A stretch of 10,813 nucleotides of DNA from an uncultured Collinsella sp. (GTDB lineage: Bacteria; Actinomycetota; Coriobacteriia; Coriobacteriales; Coriobacteriaceae). Every line of letters begins with the position of its first letter. Position 1 is the first letter of the stretch. Under the pieces are notes generated by a model, which was not told the DNA's origin, did not search any database, and saw only the letters and a program-made list of their open reading frames with translations. Positions 1 through 5,946 of this stretch are shown one piece after another. The position numbers and the translations under genes were made by a program. The DNA is taken from contig USKL01000032.1 in the NCBI GenBank assembly GCA_900555225.1, positions 1 to 10,813 of the forward strand, written 5' to 3'.

Positions 1-7
1 AGCGAGG

Positions 8-835
8 CTATTCGCCGAGCTTGGGGTGCAGCAGCGACGGCGCAGCGCCGAGCAGCATCTTGGTGTAGGGGTCCTGGGGATGCTGGAAGACCTGCTTGGC
101 CTCGCCCTGCTCGACGATCTTGCCGCCATTCATAACGATGATGTCGTCAGAGATATAGCGGACCGTCTGGATGTCATGGCTGATGAACACCATGGCCAGG
201 CCGAGCTCCTTCTTAAGGTCGGTCAGCAGGTTCAGAATCTGCGCGCGGACCGAAACGTCCAGAGCCGAGGTGGGCTCGTCGGCGATGATGGCATCGGGGT
301 TCAGCGACAGGGCACGGGCAATTGCGACGCGCTGGCGCTGGCCGCCCGAAAGCTGACCGGGAAGAACCTCGGCGGCGGAGCTGGGCAGACCGGTGAGCTC
401 CAGGAGCTCTTTGACGCGCTTCTCCTGCTCGGCCTCGGTACCCAGGTTGTGGACGCGCATGGGGTCGAGCAGTTGCTCGCGAACGACCATGCGGGGGTTG
501 AGCGCCGTGGCCGGGTTTTGAAACACGACCGAGATGACGCGACCCATGTGGCGACGGTCCTCGGCGGTCCGTTTGGTAACGTCCTTGCCCTTAAAGTAGA
601 CCTTGCCGCTCGTGGGGGCCTGCAGGCCGCACATGACGTTGGCGGTGGTGGACTTACCGCAACCGGACTCGCCGACGATGCCGATCGTCTGACCGGGCAT
701 GAGCTTAATCGTTACACCCTGGACGGCGTGAACCAGGTTGGGGTGCAGAATCGAGCCGGTACGGGTCCTAAAGGTGACGTGGACGTCATCAAGGAAGATG
801 ATCGGCTCGACGCCGTTGACTGCGGTCTCGCTCAT
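8..835 (-). CDS. Peptide-type ABC transporter ATPase (OppF/DppF-like)
   Basis: This is the second nucleotide-binding subunit of the peptide-type importer encoded just upstream; it should pair with the ATPase half of the neighbouring fusion protein on the inner face of the membrane. The 275-residue protein has all ABC motifs: Walker A GESGCGKST (55-63), Q-loop Gln106 in VVFQNP, signature LSGGQRQRV (162-170), Walker B IIADEP with Glu187, and switch His220 in ISHD. The segment QHPQDPYTKMLL (about 251-262) begins the C-terminal oligopeptide/dipeptide-transporter extension, but the protein ends soon after, so the long tail of OppD-type subunits is absent. The ATG directly follows the TAG of the upstream gene with no spacer, and a strong ribosome binding site lies in that gene's last codons, so translation is probably coupled. 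It ends in TAG seven bases from the window edge. The family is certain; the substrate (peptide, nickel or other) is not. Confidence 0.95.
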   Translation of the reverse strand: MSETAVNGVEPIIFLDDVHVTFRTRTGSILHPNLVHAVQGVTIKLMPGQTIGIVGESGCGKSTTANVMCGLQAPTSGKVYFKGKDVTKRTAEDRRHMGRVISVVFQNPATALNPRMVVREQLLDPMRVHNLGTEAEQEKRVKELLELTGLPSSAAEVLPGQLSGGQRQRVAIARALSLNPDAIIADEPTSALDVSVRAQILNLLTDLKKELGLAMVFISHDIQTVRYISDDIIVMNGGKIVEQGEAKQVFQHPQDPYTKMLLGAAPSLLHPKLGE

Positions 836-2851
836 CTACATCACCTCCGCGTGAGGGGTCAAACCATTTGCCTTGAGCACCTCGTCGGGGAGCTCGGAAT
901 AGAAGTGCTCGGTGCCGGGCACGCGCTTGAAGACCGGACGGGTGTCCAGGCCAATACGCGGATGGCTCGAGCGGGGCGCGAAGCGATCGCCCTTGGGGAA
1001 ATCGCGCGGACTCGGAACGGCGCCGGGCACCTGGTGCAGGCGGCCCGAACCGCTCTCGATGGACAGAACGGAACCCAGAAGACCGCGGGTGTACTCGTGG
1101 ATCGGGTTAGTGAGCAGCTCCTTGGTGGGTGCCTGCTCGATAACCTGGCCAGCGTACATAACCGTGATGTTGTGGGCGACCTCGGCGACCAGCGCCAGGT
1201 CGTGCGAAACGAAGATCATGGCAAAGCCGAGCTTGGCCTGAAGATCGTTGAGCAGCTTGATGACCTGCTTCTGGACGGTAACGTCCAGAGCGGTCGTGGG
1301 TTCGTCGCAGATGACCAGCTTGGGGTCGCGGGTAAGGGCCATAGCGATCAGGACACGCTGACGCTGGCCGCCGGAAAGCTCGTGCGGATAGCTCTCGAGC
1401 GTGCGCTTGGGATCGAGGCCGACGAGCTCCAGGAGCTCCTCGGCGCTGCGGGTTCCGCCGCGCTTGGTGAGCTGCTTCATCTGGGCAGAGATGAGCATGG
1501 AGGGGTTGAGCGAGGACAGGGCGTCCTGATAGACCATAGCGATATCGGTACCGCGCAGGCCGAACCACTCCTTCTTGCTCATCTTGAGCAGGTCACGGCC
1601 CTCCCAGAGGACCTCGCCGGAAAGGTGCTCGTCATCGTCGGTCAGGCCCATGATGGCCAGCGTGGTGATGGACTTACCGCAACCGGACTCGCCCACCAGG
1701 CCCATGGTCTGACCAGGACGGACGTCAAAGTTGACATGGTCGACGACGTTGATATCACCGTGATGCTCAAACTGGATGCAGAAGTCACGGACCGAGAGAA
1801 TCGGTTCAACAGACTCGTCGGGCACATGGCGATCGTCACGCTTGAGCTCGACATCGCGCAGGGCGCCAAGGCGAGCGGAGAGGGACTGGGCCTGCTCCTT
1901 GTAGGCTCGAACGGGGTCGGAGACCAGCAGGTCGGCCTCGCGACGCTTGGAGGAATCGGTGGGATCCAGGGCGGCGGAGGGAGCAGCGGCCATGGCGTCG
2001 GTAATGCCCTCGGAGAGGATGTTGAGCGCCAGGCAGGTGATCATGATGGCCAGGCCCGGGAACAGTGCCTGCCACCAACGGCCGGCGAGCACGCCGCCGC
2101 GGGCGTCGGCGAGGATGTTGCCCCAGGTAGCGGTGGGCTCCTGGATACCAGCGCCGATGAAGGTCAGCGAGGCCTCGAAGATGATGGCGTCGGCGACCAG
2201 GGTAACGGTGAAGACCATGATCGGGGCAATGCAGTTACGCAGAACATGCTTGATCAAAATCCACGGAGCCTTGGCGCCGGAAACGATGACCGCGCGGACA
2301 TAGTCCTCGCCGTACTCGGACACGATGTTGGCGCGCACGATACGGGCAATCTGCGGAGTGTACATAAAGCCGATGGCGAAGATGATCGACGGCACGGAGT
2401 TGCCCAGGATGGAGACAAAGACGGCCGCGAGGGCGATGCCCGGGATGGACATGATGATGTCCAGGATACGCATGATCGTCTCGGAGACGGCCTTGCGCGA
2501 AACCGCTGCAAGGGCGCCCACGACCGAGCCGCAGACCAGAGCCATGGCGGTGGCGCCAAAGCCGATAATCAGCGAGTAACGACCACCGTAGAGCATACGC
2601 GACAGAATGTCGCGACCCTTATCGTCGGTACCGAAGATAAATCCGTTGCCGGGAGCCTGGCGAGCCGTAAAGATCTCGACCGGGCTATAGGGGGCAAGAA
2701 GGGGCGCCAGAATCGCAGTCAGGGCGACCAGCACCAGCACGACGGCGGCAATCTTAGAAGACAACGTCATCTTCTTCCAGCCACCGAGCTTGAGCCCCTT
2801 GGAGGCAGCCTTCTCGAGCTGCTCGGTTTGCTTCTCTCGAATCTTTACCAT
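836..2851 (-). CDS. Fused ABC transporter permease and ATPase (OppC-OppD type)
   Basis: One 671-residue protein joins the second permease and first ATPase of the importer. Residues 1-30 are a charged cytoplasmic N-terminus and about 31-290 are an OppC/DppC permease: first membrane segment near 34-53, the family segment FGTDDKGRDILSR (73-85), and the cytoplasmic EAA-type loop around 184-210. A charged linker (about 290-350) leads to the ATPase: Walker A GESGCGKS (387-394), Q-loop Gln442, signature LSGGQRQRV (492-500), Walker B LVICDEP with Glu517, and His550. The tail aligns with the OppD C-terminal extension, but its usual cysteines are replaced (KGDRFAPRSS, 620-629). Fusions of this type are known from actinobacterial transporters, so this is not a sequencing artefact: the linker is open and in frame. 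The start ATG lies 3 nt after the oppB-like stop, with a modest AGGA (2863-2866) 11 nt upstream. It ends in TAG touching the next ATG. Confidence 0.94.
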   Translation of the reverse strand: MVKIREKQTEQLEKAASKGLKLGGWKKMTLSSKIAAVVLVLVALTAILAPLLAPYSPVEIFTARQAPGNGFIFGTDDKGRDILSRMLYGGRYSLIIGFGATAMALVCGSVVGALAAVSRKAVSETIMRILDIIMSIPGIALAAVFVSILGNSVPSIIFAIGFMYTPQIARIVRANIVSEYGEDYVRAVIVSGAKAPWILIKHVLRNCIAPIMVFTVTLVADAIIFEASLTFIGAGIQEPTATWGNILADARGGVLAGRWWQALFPGLAIMITCLALNILSEGITDAMAAAPSAALDPTDSSKRREADLLVSDPVRAYKEQAQSLSARLGALRDVELKRDDRHVPDESVEPILSVRDFCIQFEHHGDINVVDHVNFDVRPGQTMGLVGESGCGKSITTLAIMGLTDDDEHLSGEVLWEGRDLLKMSKKEWFGLRGTDIAMVYQDALSSLNPSMLISAQMKQLTKRGGTRSAEELLELVGLDPKRTLESYPHELSGGQRQRVLIAMALTRDPKLVICDEPTTALDVTVQKQVIKLLNDLQAKLGFAMIFVSHDLALVAEVAHNITVMYAGQVIEQAPTKELLTNPIHEYTRGLLGSVLSIESGSGRLHQVPGAVPSPRDFPKGDRFAPRSSHPRIGLDTRPVFKRVPGTEHFYSELPDEVLKANGLTPHAEVM
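840..848 (-). promoter_or_regulatory. Ribosome binding site of the OppF-like gene, inside the upstream gene
   Basis: The minus strand reads GGAGGTGAT, a full match to the 16S rRNA 3' end. GGAGG is 8 nt from the ATG at 835. It is embedded in the last sense codons of the upstream fusion gene, encoding its C-terminal Ala-Glu-Val-Met, so the same bases serve coding and initiation. Confidence 0.85.
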
Positions 2852-2854
2852 AAT

Positions 2855-3811
2855 CTACACCGTCCTGATGCGCGGGTTGATGAGCAGGTAGAGCATGTCA
2901 ACCACGATGTTGATGATGATGAAGGCGAGAGCAACGACGATAACGACGCCCTGAACCAGGTTCGCCTCGTTGCCCTGAACGCCCTGCAGAATCGCAGTGC
3001 CCATGCCGGGGAGGTTGAAGATAACCTCGATGACGACGGCGCCGCCCATGAGGTAACCGATCTTAAGACCGAGGGTGGTGACCGGGGTGATCAGCGCATT
3101 GCGAAGAACGTTGATGCCGACGACGACCTTCTCGGGAACGCCGGCGCCGCGAGCCATACGGACATAATCCTTGTCGAGCTCCTCGACCATGGCGGTACGC
3201 ACGATACGAGTCATCTGGCCCGTCAGCGGAAATGCCAAGGCGATAGCGGGCATGATCATACGTCCCAGATAGCCAACCGGATTCGTGGTGAAGTGAGGCA
3301 GAGCACCCGATGCCGGGAGCACCTTAAGGTAGGAAGAGAACAGCAGGATCAACAGAACGGCAAGCCAGAACGACGGGGTTGCCAAGCCGGCGATGGAAAA
3401 GACGCGGATCACTTGGTCCGGCCATTTGTCGCGATACAGTGCCGCGATGACGCCGAGCAAAAACGAAACGACCGCACCGATGGCAAGACCGATAAAGGTC
3501 AGCTGCATCGTGACGGGCAGGGCCGTGGAGATGCGCTTGGCAACGGAGTTGCGAGCAGCACCATAGGTGCCCATGTCGCCATGGATCAAATCGCCCATAT
3601 AGCGCACGTAGCGCACGGGCCAGGGGTCGTCCAGACCATACTTCTCATGGTACTCGGCAACCGCCTCGGGCGAGGCACCGTCACCCAACGCCGTGTAGGC
3701 GGGGTCGGTCTTGGAGAACGACATAAGGAAGAACACCAGGACGGTGACGCCCAATGCCATGATCGGCAGCGCCACAAGACGCCTTCCAATCAAACGTAGC
3801 AAGTTGTTCAC
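2855..3811 (-). CDS. Peptide-type ABC transporter permease (OppB/DppB-like)
   Basis: This is the first membrane subunit of the importer; with the permease half of the downstream fusion it forms the translocation pore. From the GTG at 3811 it has 318 residues, normal for the family. A hydrophobic segment (about 11-31) is followed by an extracytoplasmic stretch with the family pattern YHEKYGLDDPWPVRYVRY (54-71). Further membrane segments follow, then the EAA-type cytoplasmic loop at about 215-238 (DYVRMARGAGV), and the protein ends NPRIRTV, typical of OppB. The frame stays open upstream to a TTG at 3844, but the GTG has a good purine-rich ribosome binding site at the right distance and produces the usual N-terminus, so I prefer it. 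Codon 5 is CTA, a codon otherwise missing from this and the next two genes. It lies 157 nt after the binding-protein gene and 3 nt before the fusion gene. Confidence 0.93.
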   Translation of the reverse strand: MNNLLRLIGRRLVALPIMALGVTVLVFFLMSFSKTDPAYTALGDGASPEAVAEYHEKYGLDDPWPVRYVRYMGDLIHGDMGTYGAARNSVAKRISTALPVTMQLTFIGLAIGAVVSFLLGVIAALYRDKWPDQVIRVFSIAGLATPSFWLAVLLILLFSSYLKVLPASGALPHFTTNPVGYLGRMIMPAIALAFPLTGQMTRIVRTAMVEELDKDYVRMARGAGVPEKVVVGINVLRNALITPVTTLGLKIGYLMGGAVVIEVIFNLPGMGTAILQGVQGNEANLVQGVVIVVALAFIIINIVVDMLYLLINPRIRTV

Positions 3812-3816
3812 GTTCT

Positions 3817-3824
3817 CTCCCCTT
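3817..3824 (-). promoter_or_regulatory. Ribosome binding site deciding the OppB-like GTG start
   Basis: AAGGGGAG on the minus strand ends 5 nt before the GTG at 3811. The alternative TTG at 3844 has no comparable motif, so this site favours the shorter 318-residue product. Confidence 0.75.
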
Positions 3825-3851
3825 TCTTTTGTCGGTAGGACCAACTGGTAT

Positions 3852-3869
3852 ATGAGTACGGGTACTCAT
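3852..3869 (-). repeat. Short perfect inverted repeat upstream of the OppB-like gene
   Basis: ATGAGTAC (3852-3859) and GTACTCAT (3862-3869) are perfect 8-bp arms around two bases. It lies about 40 nt before the GTG start and 3 nt from the larger stem-loop at 3873-3906. It could be a second RNA hairpin or a protein-binding palindrome; nothing in the sequence decides between these. Confidence 0.6.
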
Positions 3870-3872
3870 TAC

Positions 3873-3906
3873 AAGACCCGAGCGACATCGTTGCCGCCCG
3901 GGTCTT
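3873..3906 (-). terminator. Stem-loop between binding-protein and permease genes (attenuator or mRNA-stabilising hairpin)
   Basis: Arms AAGACCCG (3873-3880) and CGGGTCTT (3899-3906) pair perfectly. In the minus-strand transcript the stem continues through a G-U pair (3898/3881) and GCG/CGC to give 12 bp with a 10-nt loop. On the plus strand the same position is an A-C mismatch, so the fold suits the minus transcript better. The following bases (GTAATG) are not a U-tract, so full termination is unlikely. Partial termination or protection of the binding-protein mRNA from 3' decay, as in other transporter operons with an abundant binding protein, is the likelier role. Confidence 0.6.
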
Positions 3907-3968
3907 TGTTTCAACTATGAGGATACGGCCCCAATGACCGACATCCTGCATACAGACTCAAGCGAGTC

Positions 3969-5582
3969 TTACGCCTTGACGGTCGCAACGCCCCTGAAGG
4001 ACATGCTCGTCGTGCCGATGCCCTTGAAGCCATCGAGGGCCTCGCCGTTGGGCGCAGTGGACGGATCGTCCCAGGAAGCGGAGACGGTCTTGACGTGGAC
4101 AACGGGGTACAGAACAGCGTTGTCGGCGATGATGTCGAAGCACTCGTTCCACTTCTTCTGCTGCTCGTCGCCCTCGGCGGCAAGAGCCTCGTCCATGAGA
4201 CCGTGGAGCTTCTCCCACTCAGCGGACTCCTTCCACGGGCAACGGGTCTGCATCCAGACGTTGTCGCCGTACCACCAGTTGAGCAGCAGGTCGGGGTCAG
4301 CGCCGAAGCAGGACGGATCGCCAGGGGCAAGGAGGATATCGTAGGCCTCGCCGCCGTCGATGGCAGCGTAGGTGGCCGGCGAGGTATCGGTCTGGATGGT
4401 CACCTCGAAGCCGAGAGCGTCGAGGTCGTTCTTGACCTGGGCGGCCATGCCCTTAATCTGCTCGTTGTCGGTGGTGCGCAGGGTGATGGCACCCGGGGTG
4501 ATGCCGGACTCCTCGATGAGCTTCTTGGCCTTCTTGGCGTCGGTCTTGTACACCGTGGAAGCCTCATGATAGTTGGTGAAGCTCTTGGGCAGGTAGCAGC
4601 TGGCAGCGGTGGCAAGGCCGGCGAAGGTGTTGGTGATCATCTTCTCGGTGTCGAGCGCGTACATGACGGCCTGACGGACCTTGACGTTGTTCCAAGGCTC
4701 CTTGGCGACGTTGAACATGATGAAGCGGGTGCCGAAGCCCTGGACGTTGTCGATCTTGCAGCCAGCGCTCTCGAGCTGGTCGACGGCGTCAGCGGTGACG
4801 AGCTCCATAACGAGCGTGGAGCCTTCCTGCTGGGCGGTAACGCGAGCGGTGGGGTCGGTCAGGATGCTGTACTGGATCTTCTTATCCTCGGCAGCATACT
4901 CACCGTTGTACTCGGGGTTGGGAACCAGGGTGATCTCGGTATCGGAGATAGAGTCGTACATCCAGGGGCCGGAACCGATCGGCTGCTTGGCGCGATCCTC
5001 CTCGGACTGAGTAGCCGGGGTAACACGGATGATGGCCAGACGATCCTTGAGCAGGGAGAAGTTGGGGACCTTGGTCTTGACCGTTACAGTGCTGGCATCC
5101 TTGGCCTCGATGGACTCGAAGGGCTGGAAGAACGGAGCATAGGTAGCGGAAGCGGCGCAAGCGGTGTAGGAGGCAACGACATCGTCAGCGGTGACCTCGG
5201 TGCCATCGGAGAACTTGGCGCCCTTGCGGATGGTGACCTCGAAGGTAGTGTCGTCCACGGACTTGGGATCGTCGGTGGCGAGCTCGTTGAAGGTGCTGTA
5301 GTCGTGGTAATCGATGCCGTAGAGGCCCTCGACGACGTGCCAGTTAGCACCCAGGCCCACAGCGGAGCCGGTGCTGGCGGGATCGAAGCTGGACGGAGCG
5401 TAAGCGGAACCAGCGGTGATCACGCCGCCGCCACGGTTGGCGGAATCGGTGGAGCCGGAAGCGGAACCCTCGTCGCTAGAGCTGCCACCGCAGCCAGTGA
5501 GACCAAGCCCTGCGACAGCAGCGACGCTGCCGGTGAGGCCGAGGAACGAACGCCTGGACATACCCTTGTTGATGATGGCCAT
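3969..5582 (-). CDS. Substrate-binding lipoprotein of peptide-type ABC importer (SBP family 5, OppA/DppA-like)
   Basis: This is the extracytoplasmic ligand-capture subunit of the importer, first gene of the operon. From the ATG at 5582 it has 537 residues, normal for the family. The N-terminus is a Tat-type signal: SRRSFLG (9-15) with twin arginines 10-11, a hydrophobic core, and lipobox LTGC with Cys31 as the expected lipidated residue. A Gly/Ser/Asp-rich tether (about 32-53) follows, then the mature domain. KGAKFSDGTEVTADDVVAS (120-138) is the SBP_bac_5 hallmark. The open frame reaches a TTG at 5597, but AGGAG stands 5 nt before the ATG, so I use the ATG. It ends in TAA. A 157-nt spacer with two hairpins separates it from the permease gene. 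Peptide binding is the default guess for the family; other ligands such as nickel or opines cannot be excluded. Confidence 0.93.
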   Translation of the reverse strand: MAIINKGMSRRSFLGLTGSVAAVAGLGLTGCGGSSSDEGSASGSTDSANRGGGVITAGSAYAPSSFDPASTGSAVGLGANWHVVEGLYGIDYHDYSTFNELATDDPKSVDDTTFEVTIRKGAKFSDGTEVTADDVVASYTACAASATYAPFFQPFESIEAKDASTVTVKTKVPNFSLLKDRLAIIRVTPATQSEEDRAKQPIGSGPWMYDSISDTEITLVPNPEYNGEYAAEDKKIQYSILTDPTARVTAQQEGSTLVMELVTADAVDQLESAGCKIDNVQGFGTRFIMFNVAKEPWNNVKVRQAVMYALDTEKMITNTFAGLATAASCYLPKSFTNYHEASTVYKTDAKKAKKLIEESGITPGAITLRTTDNEQIKGMAAQVKNDLDALGFEVTIQTDTSPATYAAIDGGEAYDILLAPGDPSCFGADPDLLLNWWYGDNVWMQTRCPWKESAEWEKLHGLMDEALAAEGDEQQKKWNECFDIIADNAVLYPVVHVKTVSASWDDPSTAPNGEALDGFKGIGTTSMSFRGVATVKA

Positions 5583-5587
5583 GTCTT

Positions 5588-5592
5588 CTCCT
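5588..5592 (-). promoter_or_regulatory. Ribosome binding site of the binding-protein gene
   Basis: AGGAG on the minus strand lies 5 nt before the ATG at 5582 and supports that start over the TTG at 5597, which would overlap the site. Confidence 0.8.
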
Positions 5593-5612
5593 ATCAATAG
5601 AGAATCTTACTC

Positions 5613-5633
5613 GGGAGCACCTAGACGTGCCCC
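5613..5633 (-). other. Small hairpin in the leader of the transporter operon
   Basis: In the minus transcript GGG-GCAC pairs with GTGC-(T)-CCC around a 6-nt loop (GTCTAG), giving 7 bp with one bulged base. It sits about 20 nt upstream of the ribosome binding site, close enough to influence initiation but not covering it. It is short and may have no function. Confidence 0.4.
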
Positions 5634-5651
5634 CGCGCAACTTGCGGACGA

Positions 5652-5679
5652 TATATACCTTACCTACCGACGAACCCAA
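5652..5679 (-). promoter_or_regulatory. Candidate promoter of the transporter operon
   Basis: On the minus strand TTGGGT (5674-5679) and TATATA (5652-5657) are separated by 16 nt, giving an expected start near 5645 and a leader of about 60 nt. The -10 is fair and the -35 weak. A competing candidate further upstream is TTGTCA (5752-5757), 17 nt, TAGTAA (5729-5734); it overlaps the palindromes and would put that structure partly in the promoter. I cannot choose between them from sequence. Confidence 0.35.
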
Positions 5680-5700
5680 CTGAGGTGCCGCGCTCGGCGA

Positions 5701-5783
5701 CCGATACATACATACGCTTGAACGGTATTTACTACCGTTCACCGAATTCATTGACAAATGATTCGCCAGACAGTATGTATCGG
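5701..5783 (-). repeat. Symmetrical cluster of three inverted repeats; candidate three-way-junction RNA or compound operator
   Basis: Outer arms CCGATACATAC (5701-5711) and GTATGTATCGG (5773-5783) are perfect 11-bp complements. Between them lie two hairpin-forming units of 23 bp each. The unit at 5719-5741 has 9-bp perfect arms TGAACGGTA / TACCGTTCA around 5 bases. The unit at 5743-5765 has arms CGAATTCATT / AATGATTCG around GACA, 9 bp with one bulge. Linkers are 7 bp, 1 bp and 7 bp, so the arrangement is symmetrical about 5742. Folded, it makes a closing stem with two hairpins, on either strand. It lies 119 bp upstream of the binding-protein start. I do not recognise it as a known riboswitch, RNA gene or insertion sequence. 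The repeats are directly visible; any function is inference. Confidence 0.7.
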
Positions 5784-5823
5784 CGAGGTGAGATATCAGT
5801 CTTCGTCAACCCGCAGGATAGCA

Positions 5824-5869
5824 GGGTTTTCGCTTGGGTTAGTCAAACGTTTTAGCGTTAATAAAACCC
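5824..5869 (-). other. Weak inverted repeat downstream of uvrC
   Basis: GGGTTTT (5824-5830) and AAAACCC (5863-5869) are 7-bp complements 32 nt apart. A second AACCC/GGGTT pairing at 5808-5828 competes with it. Neither is followed by a clear U-tract in the uvrC direction, so this is not a convincing intrinsic terminator, though it is the best structure after the uvrC stop. The rest of 5784-5946 is AT-richer, non-coding, and shows nothing else I can support. Confidence 0.3.
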
Positions 5870-5946
5870 GAAATCAGCAGGCAATCATGGCGAAATAAAT
5901 GGTTGAAAATCGCGCAATCATGTATATCAGTTGTTTAGGCTCGTGT

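Noticed and set aside
26..3799. Plus-strand open frame of 1,257 codons
   Set aside because: It is the exact codon-register antisense of three well-supported importer genes and follows from their lack of TTA, CTA and TCA; the translation is low-complexity, rich in Asp, Gly and His, with no family features.
4095..5600. Plus-strand open frame of 501 codons
   Set aside because: Codon-register antisense of the binding-protein gene; Val/Gly/Leu-rich translation without motifs.
5476..5757. Minus-strand 93-codon frame covering the inverted-repeat cluster and the start of the binding-protein gene
   Set aside because: It overlaps the binding-protein gene in another frame and its translation has no protein-like features; the open frame is incidental.
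5583..5946. Search for tRNA, CRISPR repeats or a known riboswitch in the long gap
   Set aside because: No CCA-ended cloverleaf, no regularly spaced direct repeats, and no conserved core of a riboswitch class I know; only the inverted repeats described.
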